Source of the DNA: CAWUFC02 sp963921335
Lineage (GTDB): Bacteria; Pseudomonadota; Gammaproteobacteria; Pseudomonadales; Halieaceae
Reading direction: 5' to 3'
Assembly: GCA_963921335.3 (NCBI GenBank)
Contig: CAWUFC020000002.1
Location: 1,178,001-1,242,000, forward strand
DNA: 64,000 nucleotides
Every line of letters begins with the position of its first letter. The first letter of the stretch is position 1. The notes beneath the pieces were generated by a model. It was not told the DNA's origin. It made no database searches and saw only the letters and a list, made by a program, of their open reading frames with translations. The translations under genes and the position numbers were made by a program. This document shows positions 8,201 through 17,478 of the stretch, piece after piece.

Positions 8201-10823
8201 CATTTTCCCTGGACCACAACTCATCAAGGTCGACCGAAACCACCTCAGCCGCGACTTCCTCGATCGGGTTACCCTCAACCGCGGTGACTACCGGCTGGGC
8301 CTGCTCTTGCTCAGAATCTGCTGACGGGGCCACAGATTCCGCTATTGATATGGCGCCACCATCGAAGTCGATACGGGTTGACGCAGAATCAAAACTTTTT
8401 GAACACATACTGTCCGCGATCATGCCGGGTACCGCGAAATCTGCGCTGTAGATCGGGATACCTTCCGACATCATTTCTACGAAGCCCGGCAACCTGTGCA
8501 GTACTACCTGCACCAGTTCTGCCATCTCGGGGGCTCCCTCGACGTAACCGTCACGCAGTGCATTGAACAGTTTTTCCATCTGGTACATGAATTCGCCGAA
8601 TTCGAACAGCTCGATAGTACGGGCGCTGCCCTTCATGGTGTGGAATACGGCGCGAATCTCCAGAATCGCTGATTCGTCGGTGAGTTCATTGGCGAATCGT
8701 GGTTGCGCCTCTTCAAGGCGCCGCAAGTATTTACGGGACTCTTCGACAAAACACTCGACCAATTCTTCGTCGATGTCCGCATCGGGATCCTCCAGCGGTG
8801 CATCAGCGCCCCGCTGGATGGTATCGAGGCCCCAGGTTTCCAGCGCGTCGCGCCAGAACACATCGGATGCACGGCTGGGCGCTCGCTCCAACGGAACCAC
8901 GTTATCAACCCGCTCCGGCACAGGCTCTTCAAAAGTGGGTGCATCAATACAGAGCTCAGAGTGATCTTCAAATGTGGCCTGGCGCTGTTCTATAAAGCCG
9001 GACAACATGCCTGCACGCGCCTCGGCGCGACACAAGTGCTCATCGGCATTGCCAAGCGGATCCTCGGCGTTGCGCTCCAGGTAGTGTTCGAGAGCCGCAA
9101 CCGCTTCGGCAAAACAAGCCATGCCGGCATCCTGTACCAGGCCACCCAGCTCGATTGAGGCGACAATGTAATCACAGCATTTCCGCAAGACAGAGACCTG
9201 GGCTTCGCGCCCCTCCACCAACCCCAGCACGGACAGCACCTGCTCCATATCCGCAATCGCTTTTTGGGCATAACCGCGATCAGGCAATTCCTGCAAACAC
9301 TGGTCAGTCAGCACCAGCAAGGTGGCGGCTTCGGGCACATCGCCCGAGTCAAGGCCGCGCAGCCCGGCCAGAGTGTCTTCCTTCTGGATAAGCGTCTGCG
9401 CCCTGTACAGCGGGCGCAGTTCAGCCCGGGTATATGCTGTATCCAGCGCCAGCTCCTGTTTAAAGGCCAGCAATTCGCCGCGTACAAACTCGCGGTTGAT
9501 GCTGGACTTCATGTCATTCAGGCAGCGAACTGTCTGCTCTGCGATGGCTATATCCAACTCATGGCTGCTACTGCCGCCACGCGCAGAAAGTCCGTGTTTC
9601 AGTTTGTGCTCAAGGCCTTCCTTAACTGCTACCAACGCACCACCGAAATCTATTAACTCAACGGCATTAGCGGGCTCTTCCCTATCGGCTAGCGCCGCCA
9701 AGTGGCCATGTTGGGCCAGTATGATTTCCGAGTAACTATCCAGCCCCAGTGCTTTCAACTGCAGACCCACCTGTCGCAGGCGAGGCACAATGGTTTCTGA
9801 AAGCTGGGAATTGCTACTGCAAATCTCTTCGCCGTCGGTGCTCATGAAGAGCATAACTTCCAGCAACTGTGACAAAGTCTGTCGCAGCGCCTCCAACAGG
9901 TCATCTTCCTGGATCAGCCGCTCGCTGCCCAGACGCACTTCACCCACTTCATGCACATTGAACGTATCACGCAGGGTTTGTTGCAGGCTTGTAGGCGATG
10001 GCGAGCGGGCGATGTAGTACAACATCTTCCTGACATATGGCTCTGGGTCAGCCTCGACCAGGGCATGATTGCTGTTGTGGGCGAGCGACTTCAGGAACAC
10101 GAAGCAGTGCTTGAAGACATCCACAATCACTTCATCAGCGCTGGTGCCAGGCTGCGCCAGAACCTCGATCAAGCCCATGTAACAGCGAAAGTAGGCCTCC
10201 ATAGGCGTCCCGGCCAGCGTGGTGGCCCCCAGTTTGCCAACTGCGTAGAGTTTCTTGAGCGCCTCGTGCTCTCTTTTAAGTGCAGCCTGTGAATGTTCGT
10301 AACAGATGCGAGCTGCCTTGCGGCCATACTCTTCAATCTTGTCTTCTGGCGAGGGTTCGGCACCATTGGTGATACCCGCTGCCAGGCTGATCCGAGGGCT
10401 GAAGAACATAGAGTCAGGGAGTGAAGGCCGATTGCTGAAGCGGCGCAGATCATTGATCGTCGAGGCAATGACAGTAGCGGATACCTCGCGTTTGGCACGC
10501 ACATTGGCCAGGTAAGCAGGCAGTGATTCAATCGCAGCTACCACCTCTGTTAGTGCCAGCTTGCGCGCTTCACCCTGGATTTTCTGATCCAGCATCTGAC
10601 CCAATGTCCGCTCAATCTCCTCAGTGAGCAGTGCGGCGGGGTCAAGCGTACACAGACGCAGGACACCAGTTGCGGAATGCACGTTCTGCAAAGCCTCCGT
10701 CAGATGGCCAGGCTGACCTGGTTCCCGTACCGCCTTCTTCAGACATGCCAGTGCCTGGTCCATCTCTTCCCGAAGGTACTTTTCCACCCAACCGAGGGCC
10801 ACAAAATCAAAGTGTTGTGTCAT
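5259..10823 (-). CDS. chpA: ChpA-type hybrid chemosensory histidine kinase
   Basis: This 1854-residue protein is the central kinase of the type IV pilus chemosensory system. Two clear phosphotransfer (HPt) domains carry HTMKGSAR near residue 728 and HTMKGGAN near residue 1161. Further N-terminal segments look like degenerate HPt modules; LQNVHSATGV near residue 45 is one. The CheA ATPase follows, with the N-box HMLRNSVDHGIG, the G1 box DDGHG and the G2 box GRGVGMD (about residues 1420-1560). After it come a CheW-like domain and a C-terminal receiver with CVDD, the phospho-acceptor in FTDLEMP near residue 1778, and a conserved Lys (MAKG). I chose the second ATG of GAGGAAGAAATGATG because it gives the better ribosome-site spacing. 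It follows pilK by 10 bp. Confidence 0.93.
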   Translation of the reverse strand: MTQHFDFVALGWVEKYLREEMDQALACLKKAVREPGQPGHLTEALQNVHSATGVLRLCTLDPAALLTEEIERTLGQMLDQKIQGEARKLALTEVVAAIESLPAYLANVRAKREVSATVIASTINDLRRFSNRPSLPDSMFFSPRISLAAGITNGAEPSPEDKIEEYGRKAARICYEHSQAALKREHEALKKLYAVGKLGATTLAGTPMEAYFRCYMGLIEVLAQPGTSADEVIVDVFKHCFVFLKSLAHNSNHALVEADPEPYVRKMLYYIARSPSPTSLQQTLRDTFNVHEVGEVRLGSERLIQEDDLLEALRQTLSQLLEVMLFMSTDGEEICSSNSQLSETIVPRLRQVGLQLKALGLDSYSEIILAQHGHLAALADREEPANAVELIDFGGALVAVKEGLEHKLKHGLSARGGSSSHELDIAIAEQTVRCLNDMKSSINREFVRGELLAFKQELALDTAYTRAELRPLYRAQTLIQKEDTLAGLRGLDSGDVPEAATLLVLTDQCLQELPDRGYAQKAIADMEQVLSVLGLVEGREAQVSVLRKCCDYIVASIELGGLVQDAGMACFAEAVAALEHYLERNAEDPLGNADEHLCRAEARAGMLSGFIEQRQATFEDHSELCIDAPTFEEPVPERVDNVVPLERAPSRASDVFWRDALETWGLDTIQRGADAPLEDPDADIDEELVECFVEESRKYLRRLEEAQPRFANELTDESAILEIRAVFHTMKGSARTIELFEFGEFMYQMEKLFNALRDGYVEGAPEMAELVQVVLHRLPGFVEMMSEGIPIYSADFAVPGMIADSMCSKSFDSASTRIDFDGGAISIAESVAPSADSEQEQAQPVVTAVEGNPIEEVAAEVVSVDLDELWSRENAVDILDGLIELFENTAPRDDMGNVCGRALILLRALVPALVELRNGDLLEMDRSVLSHFLDLPVIEQLASNAVFGLVDNGHGEFFKFPLSADVVQELGRYLETLLEEDLESDTDSAAAIHRDVREFIQMTLQLPEVTVRPEQGLGEMPVSELMQFEVTAERPGYELAEVEFNPDLLEASETQDEGEEEPEETGQEFTEEPPEQSPAPLAEVLHYPKSGPEHTPEQLLGLGERAPESQAVTSAVEEIDQELLDLFLETLPEYLEAMDTSASELADRQESALQSLRNTLHTMKGGANSVGVHTFGGLVHDVESRLEPIEMKSLDDAALELVYQVVSELHEASAAMLASRSDWGPEQAEAEDNQAQEELPEQDAPERVDNIRVATGRIDRLLDTGLEVSMGNVRCRRSLDRGAQGQQQVMGLARRVQDLVDKLSLQLDTEIQTRTEEISDTEQFDPLEMDRLTEKQSLAAILREAAFDLHEEARELGEYIGLAMGEAMGLSRLIENSQSELRLLRLVSFSKLGPGFHRLVHQVSRQLGRQVEFEITCEEGGLDVTVFEQLRVALEHMLRNSVDHGIGTPAERRAAGKSETGKISLVIFRRGSEFIIRLIDDGHGLDPERLREKAEQSDLVQGADKLSDEEAMRLIFRSGLSTAEQVTEISGRGVGMDAVYQSVLQMGGNIDVQSKPGFYTQFDICVPASIMVNGALLASIGEEEIAVPLTSLDGSDFRHRDEVHRQARLPRGVLSFRDEDYELHYLGVVRGTLPALRVVEMPEFVPVLFAHHGARRVAFYVDSVTNAEELVIRSLGAQFSGVPGIAGGSLKPDGQPVLALDLNELIRQLNYQESVSEATSVEADDNTLILCVDDSVMMRKTYEKRLRSMGYEVITAIDGEEALDFLSETTRLPDFIFTDLEMPNMNGFDFIANLRRAPVLEDIPTVVVSSRDGEKHRNEAQRVGATDFMAKGSNSAEGMRAVIEQYLGQVAMAG

Positions 10824-10833
10824 CATTTCTTCC

Positions 10834-11657
10834 TCACGCTGCCCAGTAGGCATTCAACTCTTGCGGACGCCAGCGGCTGGCATTGTCAGGCTCCCAGCCG
10901 CAGGCCTCTCCCGCGCCCAGAACCAGCAAACCACCCGGCTTCAACCGCTTGCGCAGTTGCTCAACGATGGTCCTGACCATTTCCGTACGGAAGTAAATCA
11001 GCACGTTCTGGCAATAGATCACGTCGAACCCGTCATAGGGACAGGTTTCGAGATTTTTCAGGTTACTCACCCCGAATCGGGTGTGCTCCCGCAGTGACGG
11101 CTGTACCTGCCAGCCACCCTGTTCCCACTGAAAAAAACAGGCCATGCGACGAGTATTGACCCCGTGCACCTGCTTGTCGGTAAAGCTGCCGCGGTTGGCA
11201 TACATCATGGCGCTTGGGCTTATATCAGTGCCAAGCACAGACCAATCATGTGTTGTGTGCTGCAGTGACTCCAAAGCAACCATGGCTAGCGAATAGGCCT
11301 CCTGACCCATCGCACAACCCACAGACCAAATGGACAGCGTCTCACCGGGTTCGGTCAGTTGTGATTTCCGGTGCAGGAACTCCCCTACCGCTTCCATAGA
11401 CGACTGACAGCGAAAAAACTCGAATCTTTAACTGTCAGTTCATCGATCAGCGCTGCTCGCTCTGCCTGACCAGCCTCACTGCGCATCAGCGTCTGGTACT
11501 CGGCCAATGTGCTAACACCGCAGGCCAGCAGGCGCGGGTAGATACCACGTTCAAGCACCCGCTTACGCCCGTGCAGGTTGATCCCGGTAAACGCCTCAAT
11601 CCAGGATTCCCACAAGGGCAGTTCCTCATCGCTGATCATGGGATACTCCACGCTCAT
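10834..11657 (-). pseudogene. pilK: PilK-type CheR methyltransferase, -1 frameshift at a T6 run
   Basis: CheR-type enzymes methylate chemoreceptor glutamates using SAM. The N-terminal part (from ATG 11657, overlapping the pilJ stop as TGATG) reads ITGINLHGRKRVLERGIYPRL and reaches ELTVKDSSFF, the expected CheR position. It then runs into a stop. The conserved continuation FRCQSSMEAVGEFL and the SAM-binding core (WSVGCAMGQEAYSLA; FDVIYCQNVLIYF) lie in the -1 frame. The break is a run of six T (complement of 11412-11417). One more T restores SFFRCQSS exactly. The site, AGT TTT TTC, also matches a T_TTT_TTC slippery heptamer. It could be a sequence error, a true mutation or a programmed frameshift. 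Confidence 0.85.
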
Positions 11658-13795
11658 CAACCTGCCTTCTGCTCCAGTTCAGGAATCATATCGGTGTCAT
11701 CTGCTTCCTCGTCTGCCGTGGCATCGGCGTGGAAAGGATAAACAGCTATCTTGTCTTCCTCGGTCAACTCGCTGGTGTTCTGCTCCAACATGAAGCGGCC
11801 CGTGTCATCTCTCAGACGGTCAAACAGCATGCGCAGTTCATCGGTGGCAGAATCCATCCGGCCGGCCGCGCGCTGGGTTGCCAGCGTCTTTTCCAGAATA
11901 TCGCTGACTGACTCGGTGACCCTCCCAGATGACTGGCTGGACTGCTGAATTTGCTGACGCATATCACCCATATACTTCCGGGTGTTTTCGCTCAGAGAGA
12001 GAATCTTCTCGAAGTGCTCGCTAACATCCGAGGCAATGTCGGTAAGTTTCACCAAGGACTGCGTGGCGCCCTCCATATTGCGGTTGGATTCGGCCATGCG
12101 GTTACTCACCGAGCGAATCGCCCGGTCTGCTTCCTGTACGATATCGTTGGTCTGGTTGGCGAGCTTGCCGGTCTCATCAGCAATACCTGCAAAGCGCTGA
12201 CCACCTTCACCCGAATATGAAGCAGCTTCAATCCGGGTGTTCATGGCAAGGGTAGAAATAGCGTTGGCCACCTCACGAATCTTGAACAGCAGGTCCGCAA
12301 CAATTTCAATGTCGTCTCCGAGGCGCTTACTGGTCTTAGCGACTGTCTGCTGGCTGTCCCGAATCTCCTCGACACTGACCATCAGGGTTTGAATACCGTC
12401 GCCCCCTTGACGAGCCGCTGATACCGCCTGATCCGAAGCCTGGTCAGTTGTCTGTGCCAACTCGGCCATATGGTTATTGATCAGGCTCAACTCACTGGAA
12501 GTTGAAGCTGTGTCGGCAACAATGCTCCCCACTTCCTCAAGGCTGGACTTCACTTCGCCGGATGCCTGGGCAGATTCCTCCACCGCCTCGTTAACCTCGT
12601 GGCTGGAATTGTTGACTGATGTCACCACTTCCCGCATCCAGGCCAACAACTGGTTAATCGCAACCGCAATAGGCTGAGTGATCCCATCGGTCTCGCTCAG
12701 GTCCTGGGATAGGTTGCCCTCAGCCAGAGGTTCAATTTCCAGCACTTTCTGCGCCACTTCTGCCTCGTTCAGGTCTGCCTGAGCCTGAGCCTGACGCTCT
12801 TGGTTGCGCGTTCCATTCATCCGAAACAGTATCAACAGCAGCAACAACGAAGCGATGCCACCGGCGTATGTCGCCGTGGTGCTGGTTAAAGGGCGCTCAC
12901 TGGCCAGTTGGTCCACATGCGACAGGGCATCACCCGCCACTACCGCCAGCAAAGGCGCCGACTCGGTTATAACAGTGGCCGCTTCTGTCGCCGCAATCAT
13001 TTCCGGGTAGGCGTTATAGATTTCCTCAACCGAACCGTTGACGCTCTGATACAGCGCATCGGCGAGTTCCAGGCTGGCAATAGCATCGGCATCGGCCAGG
13101 GCATCGATATCCCTGGACCGATCACCATCGCGCATGCCTTCCATGTTCAGCTGGAACCGCAATGCGTCCTGCTTGAACTCCTCGGCGGCGGTCTGAGCAT
13201 TGGCGCCACCCTGCAGAATGCGATCGATGTTCCGGCCGATGCGCTCAATCAACCACAACTGCTGTTGGCCCGCCAGCAGGGTTGTCTTCGACACAGGCTG
13301 GTCCAACAGGATATCCACAAGGTCTGCATAGTGAGCCTGGATAGTCTTAATGTTGCTGTTCAACTCAGCCGACACCTGGCGAATAAACATGATTCGCTCG
13401 CGCGCGGATATCAAGGTATCAATGTTCGGACTGAGCCGTCCCCACTCAGTATCCAGTCGTGCCAAGTACACGTTCATGGACGGACCAGGAGCCGGCAGTC
13501 CTAACTCTCCCTCGCGCAAGGCAGTGATCTGCGATGGCACCCGGGCCTGGGATTCAGCCAGACGCTTGAATCCAGCCTCCTGGCCCGAAGTCGCTTCACC
13601 ACCGGCGACATTAATCTCCTGGGATAGCTGACGAATATCGGAGGCGATAACCCGGTAGCGCTCATCCCAGTTTGCGGCAATGGACATCTGCCACAGATTG
13701 TATGCAAGCGCCGCAAGAGCCAACAGCAGCCCTACCCCCGACAGCACCCCAATCGAATCGATTCGGCCGCGTTGTTTTGTCCTTGAAGGAATCAT
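11657..13795 (-). CDS. pilJ: PilJ-type methyl-accepting chemotaxis receptor
   Basis: The 712-residue inner-membrane receptor feeds the ChpA kinase. TM1 lies near residues 18-38 (GVLSGVGLLLALAALAYNLW). A long helical periplasmic domain follows, and TM2 lies near 305-325 (GGIASLLLLLILF). The cytoplasmic part is a coiled-coil signalling domain with the hairpin tip region around IEAASYSGEGGQRFAGIADE near residue 520. In Pseudomonas, PilJ localises to the poles and senses the pilus or surface signal. It sits between pilI and pilK with very tight spacing (12 bp, then 1-bp overlap), so translation is probably coupled. Confidence 0.92.
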   Translation of the reverse strand: MIPSRTKQRGRIDSIGVLSGVGLLLALAALAYNLWQMSIAANWDERYRVIASDIRQLSQEINVAGGEATSGQEAGFKRLAESQARVPSQITALREGELGLPAPGPSMNVYLARLDTEWGRLSPNIDTLISARERIMFIRQVSAELNSNIKTIQAHYADLVDILLDQPVSKTTLLAGQQQLWLIERIGRNIDRILQGGANAQTAAEEFKQDALRFQLNMEGMRDGDRSRDIDALADADAIASLELADALYQSVNGSVEEIYNAYPEMIAATEAATVITESAPLLAVVAGDALSHVDQLASERPLTSTTATYAGGIASLLLLLILFRMNGTRNQERQAQAQADLNEAEVAQKVLEIEPLAEGNLSQDLSETDGITQPIAVAINQLLAWMREVVTSVNNSSHEVNEAVEESAQASGEVKSSLEEVGSIVADTASTSSELSLINNHMAELAQTTDQASDQAVSAARQGGDGIQTLMVSVEEIRDSQQTVAKTSKRLGDDIEIVADLLFKIREVANAISTLAMNTRIEAASYSGEGGQRFAGIADETGKLANQTNDIVQEADRAIRSVSNRMAESNRNMEGATQSLVKLTDIASDVSEHFEKILSLSENTRKYMGDMRQQIQQSSQSSGRVTESVSDILEKTLATQRAAGRMDSATDELRMLFDRLRDDTGRFMLEQNTSELTEEDKIAVYPFHADATADEEADDTDMIPELEQKAG

Positions 13796-13807
13796 ATTTA
13801 TCTCTCC

Positions 13808-14347
13808 CTATTGAGCATTGGCAACCGCTGCATGGCTGAAGCGACTGTCATTGAGTAACTTGTCGATCGAGAACAGAACAAAATCGCCTGTTTCGGACCG
13901 GAATACCCCGTCGGCAAACGGAGCCAAATGTTCTTCCACGGGGATATCTGTGCGTAACTGTTCCGCTGAAAAACGGACGCCGCCCAGGCTTTCATCCAGC
14001 ACCAGGCCCGCTTGGATACCGCGCCCGCTTATCACCAGCGCCTGCTTTCCCCGCGATCCTCGCACGCCACTGCTGAGAAATGACCCTAGATCGGCGATCG
14101 ACAGAACCCTGCCGCCAATATTGGCGATGCCACGCACCCAGTGCTGGACGCCTGGCACAGGTATGGTCGGCGTCAGATCCACGATCTTGCGTGCCTCGCG
14201 CATACTGGCGACGCAGACAGTGTCCAGCACCCTGAACGCCGCACCATGCCAGTACTCCACATACTTCTCGGCAACAGGCACGGGTGCACCTCGATCGCGA
14301 ACCGCGTCACGCAACGTCAGCAAGCGTTCAAAATCTTCGGTTTGCAT
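13808..14347 (-). CDS. pilI: PilI-type CheW adaptor
   Basis: The 179-residue CheW-family protein links PilJ to ChpA. Visible CheW features are VPVPGVQHWVRGIANIGGRV followed by LSIADLGSFL, and a C-terminal stretch ending in FSIDKLLND. The length and position directly before pilJ match Pseudomonas PilI. Its ATG overlaps the stop of the upstream response regulator gene by one base (TGATG), which suggests translational coupling in the operon. Confidence 0.9.
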   Translation of the reverse strand: MQTEDFERLLTLRDAVRDRGAPVPVAEKYVEYWHGAAFRVLDTVCVASMREARKIVDLTPTIPVPGVQHWVRGIANIGGRVLSIADLGSFLSSGVRGSRGKQALVISGRGIQAGLVLDESLGGVRFSAEQLRTDIPVEEHLAPFADGVFRSETGDFVLFSIDKLLNDSRFSHAAVANAQ

Positions 14348-14751
14348 CAGGACGCTTCCCTGACTTCGAGGAATTCCCGCAGGATGTGCCGCAAGGCCTC
14401 GGGCTCCAGCGGTTTTTCAAGATAGGCGGAACACCCACGATCCTTTGATTTGCCCATGGTGAACACGTCGTCATGTGAACTGAGCATTACCACCGGCGTA
14501 TCCTTGAACTCACCACGGCTGGCACGGATCAGAGTCAGTGTCTTGAATCCGTCCATAGGCTCCATAGTGATATCGAGCAGAATCAGATCCGGCTTCACAT
14601 CTTCAAGCTGCGTGACCGCATCCCAACCATTTTCAGCGGTTACCACTTCACAACCGTATTGTTCCAGCATCTTGCCTGCCTTTATGCGGATGATCTTGTC
14701 ATCGTCGACCAACAGGACACGACCCTTGCTTGCGTTTTGATTTTGGGACAT
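14347..14751 (-). CDS. pilG: PilG-like single-domain response regulator
   Basis: The 134-residue protein is a lone CheY-type receiver: acidic pocket LLVDDDK, phospho-acceptor in LILLDITMEPMDGF, switch region VVMLSSHDDVF, and conserved Lys in YLEKPLEP. The MLSS-x-D-x-x-F switch sequence resembles Pseudomonas PilG. It is the first gene of the operon. Only one regulator precedes pilI here, whereas Pseudomonas has both pilG and pilH, so the split between extension and retraction outputs may differ. The 270 bp upstream, shared with the divergent gene at 15022, must hold its promoter; I cannot place it confidently. Confidence 0.85.
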   Translation of the reverse strand: MSQNQNASKGRVLLVDDDKIIRIKAGKMLEQYGCEVVTAENGWDAVTQLEDVKPDLILLDITMEPMDGFKTLTLIRASRGEFKDTPVVMLSSHDDVFTMGKSKDRGCSAYLEKPLEPEALRHILREFLEVREAS

Positions 14752-15021
14752 TTGAATTGCATCTCCTGTACTAGCGCATCGATTGCCACGTGCTCAGTAT
14801 TCGACTCAAGTCCGCTGAAAGTGAATGCGGAAAACCCGTTTTCATGCAAAAAGGTGTCACCGGCGCAAGTTACTTGCAGCAACTCCGGGCTCACCGCAAC
14901 ATAACTGCGCCAGCAGCACCAAAACACTATATATACAGCGTTTACCGGTTTTATTTTCTTGAGAGCAGGTCACGCCTGAGGCAATTTATCGCTAAAACAT
15001 TGTTGCGACACGGAGAGGAAA

Positions 15022-16131
15022 ATGGCTATCTCAAGCAAGCTGCATAAGGCAACAGGCGTTGTTCTGATGATCCTGCTGGCGGGTCTTGAATCAAACGGCA
15101 GGGCAGCCAGCCTGGAATTGAGGGGGCTGGCGGTATACACAGAGACCGCCCGGGATATTTACCTGGCCGGCATGTCTCTGCCAGAGGGCACCACACTGGA
15201 CAACGTCTATCTTGCGCCGGGCCCAAAAGCCATGGATTACCGTATCGCGACCCGTCGCATTAGCGTACGCGGGTTCTTCGGTACGCTACTACTGCAAGCA
15301 GAACTGGGCTCTGGAGAGCGCGCACCTGAACAGGTGATCACAACCATTGCAGACCTGAAACAGAAGATTCAGGGTGCCCTGGTCTACGGCGACCAGTTCC
15401 AGATCATGTTGAGCGAGGACGACGCTACCAGCTTCCACCTGAATGGCAGCGAGCTGATGACGGTCACTGACGGTGAAATCTTTGATTTCTTCTTCGCCGG
15501 CTGGGTAGGAGAAAGTAGTTCAACTTTGCTTAGGGACACCCTCCTCTCCAACAAACTCTAACGCAGCACCAGGGTCAGGTTCGAAGAACTGGTGCCAAGC
15601 GGTGAGCGCCAGCAACTGGTCGTGGCATGGCTTCAGCCACCTGAGCCCATTGCTGAACCCGAGCCAACGCCCGCGCCAGTGGCGGTGCCGGAGTCTATAG
15701 TTGAGCAGGCTGCACCAGCGCCGACACCGTCGCCCTTGATGACGGTTGCGAGCCTGCAGCCTATTGCTATCGGCCGCGAAAAACTGCCTGAACCTATCAT
15801 GGACGATCGCGAATATCAGCGACAACTGAGGGAATATATCGGCGAGGTTATGGGGCAAGTATTTGGCGCCGTACGTTACCCAAGCCGCGCCATTAATCGC
15901 GGCAAGCAGGGCAAGGTCGAGTTGCTGGCCACGCTAGATGATGCAGGGCAGCTAATCGATGTTGTGCTGGACAAACCCTCGGGCGTCGCGCTGTTAGATC
16001 GCGCCGCAGAGGAAGCGGTCAAAAAAGCCGCCCCGTTTCCCGAGCTTACCGACGTTGCGCAGGAGGAATTCCTGGCCGCAGACGGTGAACACTACGTGGT
16101 CATGATCCCCGTGACATTCAGACTTTATTAG
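15022..16131 (+). pseudogene. Chalcone-isomerase-like plus TonB C-terminal fusion, in-frame stop
   Basis: Two open stretches lie in the same frame, separated only by a TAA at 15559-15561. The first has a signal peptide and a chalcone-isomerase-like fold as in the bacterial Chalcone_3 family (LELRGLAVYTETARDIYLAG ... FFFAGWVGESSSTLLRDTLL). After the stop the sequence continues naturally (RSTRVRFEELVPSGERQQLV), then a Pro/Glu/Ala linker (EPIAEPEPTPAPVAVPES) and a TonB C-terminal domain ending in VVMIPVTFRLY. Joined, it would be about 369 residues. TonB-type domains contact outer-membrane proteins. A GTG at 15592 could in principle restart translation, but without a signal peptide. It is a nonsense mutation, a sequence error or, less likely, a readthrough site. 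Confidence 0.75.
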
Positions 16132-16140
16132 GAGGTTGGC

Positions 16141-16662
16141 GTGAGTTACTCAAGCTATCCACTAACCCATCGCGCATTGGTCTGCACGCGCATGGACATG
16201 TTTCGCGACCTGGGCTCAGTCAATGCCTTGAGCAGCAGTGGCCCGGTATTGCCCCGGGTAAGCCTGAACCTCGAAACGGCGTCTGACAACCAGGCACAAC
16301 GCGTTATCGAGTTCCTGTTTCCTGTCTTTCTGCAAAATATTATTCGCGACCCGGAATTTCCAGGTCGCGCCAGGCTTGAGAAAGCGCTGGTTCAGATGGA
16401 ACAAACCATTCAGGAAAACGCACAGAACGCGATGGCGCAGGAGTTATTGACCTGTGGGCTGAAAGGTGAAGTTTGCGACCCTGCCGGGCTACCGGCAGAT
16501 ATAGATGCCAAAAGGGCAGTTGCCTTGTTCCTGGCTCGTGAGGAATGGGACACGCTATACCGCACCTTTGCACTGCGCGTTGTGAAAGCACTGGTAAAAG
16601 CACGCAAGGAAGTGGCTGTGTGGATCAGGGAGCAGCAGGAACTGACTCCCGTGAGCGCCTGA
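16141..16662 (+). CDS. Unknown alpha-helical protein
   Basis: The 173-residue product starts at GTG with a strong ribosome site (TAGGAGGTTGGC) directly after the TonB-fusion gene (9 bp), so the two probably form an operon. It has no signal peptide. The sequence is mostly helical (IEFLFPVFLQNIIRD; EEWDTLYRTFALRVVKALV). No family is recognised. The stop codon lies in the first unit of a 19-bp tandem repeat. Confidence 0.65.
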   Translation: MSYSSYPLTHRALVCTRMDMFRDLGSVNALSSSGPVLPRVSLNLETASDNQAQRVIEFLFPVFLQNIIRDPEFPGRARLEKALVQMEQTIQENAQNAMAQELLTCGLKGEVCDPAGLPADIDAKRAVALFLAREEWDTLYRTFALRVVKALVKARKEVAVWIREQQELTPVSA

Positions 16663-16727
16663 GACAGCCCTGAGCGCCTGAGACAGCCCTGAGCGCCTGA
16701 AACAGCCCTGAGCCCCTGAATCAGCCG
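16652..16727. repeat. Four tandem copies of a 19-bp repeat between convergent genes
   Basis: The unit TGAGCGCCTGAGACAGCCC occurs at 16652-16670 and 16671-16689. It recurs at 16690-16708 with one change (GAAACAG) and at 16709-16727 with further changes. The first copy holds the stop of the plus-strand gene and the last runs into the stop of the minus-strand gene. There is no inverted symmetry or T-tract, so it is not a classical terminator. It looks like recent duplication by slippage. Confidence 0.85.
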
Positions 16728-17098
16728 CCCATAGCGGCCAATAGTTCGTCCAACTCCGGGGCGGATGAAAGCGGTTCTACATCGAGGTCTACGGCCTGCA
16801 TCACTGTCGCCCGCCAGTTACTACTGTGGCGATTATCTAATGAAGTCTGCAAACAGCGGCGGTGCCCCTCCTCCGTGTCAATCTGGACCGGCTCCTTGTT
16901 GGCCGACCAATCGCCCTGGCGGATACGGGGTTTGCGCGAGGACCAGAACCAGAGCCCACGCTTATCCTGAAAATAGAAACGCGCATCCACAGGCAGCGCC
17001 ACGCGCTGGCCTGCTATGAGTGCGTACTTCTTCAGTTCTGTCACTTCGCCCGCACCCTCGGGTGCGTTGGCAGACTTGTCTTGAGCGCTTTGCGTCAT
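16721..17098 (-). CDS. Unknown small acidic-tailed protein
   Basis: The 125-residue product starts at ATG 17098, which has a good ribosome site (GGAGG, 7-8 nt spacing); the frame extends a further seven codons upstream without one. The middle part is aromatic and basic (ARFYFQDKRGLWFWSSRKPR), followed by QGDWSANKEPVQIDTEEGHR. The C-terminus is acidic (DLDVEPLSSAPELDELLAAM). It has no signal peptide and no family I recognise. It is transcribed away from the pilin genes. Confidence 0.6.
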   Translation of the reverse strand: MTQSAQDKSANAPEGAGEVTELKKYALIAGQRVALPVDARFYFQDKRGLWFWSSRKPRIRQGDWSANKEPVQIDTEEGHRRCLQTSLDNRHSSNWRATVMQAVDLDVEPLSSAPELDELLAAMGG

Positions 17099-17478
17099 TC
17101 TCGCCCTCCGCCATTTCACGCATTAAACACAAAGATATTTCAGCGCTTACGGGGCAAAAAGTGAATGAATGCATGTCACAAAATCAACATTTGCCGCAAT
17201 AGACTTGCGGTGGATGTGACATCGGTGCTGGGTCATCTTTGAGGCAGCTTTTTCTCTCAGGCGCCATCACGTGTATCCATCGCAATCGGCCAGACGACAA
17301 CACCGCAGTAAATATCGCCACAAATCCACTTATGGCGGGTTGTGCACAGCATATGGCGCACTCTGCCATGCCTCGAAAACACCACAAATTCTAATCTGTG
17401 CTGGCAGTTGGGCGGGCCTCGCGCCTCATCCCAAACGGATCACCAGCTGCATCGACTTGACGAAATTGGAGACATGCT
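17099..17478. other. Intergenic region before the pilin genes
   Basis: About 380 bp separate the divergent gene at 17098 from the first pilin start at 17479. It must contain the promoters for both directions. I see no gene, no clear sigma70 -35/-10 pair at good spacing and no strong hairpin. The ribosome site of the first pilin (TTGGAGAC) is at its right end. Confidence 0.5.
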
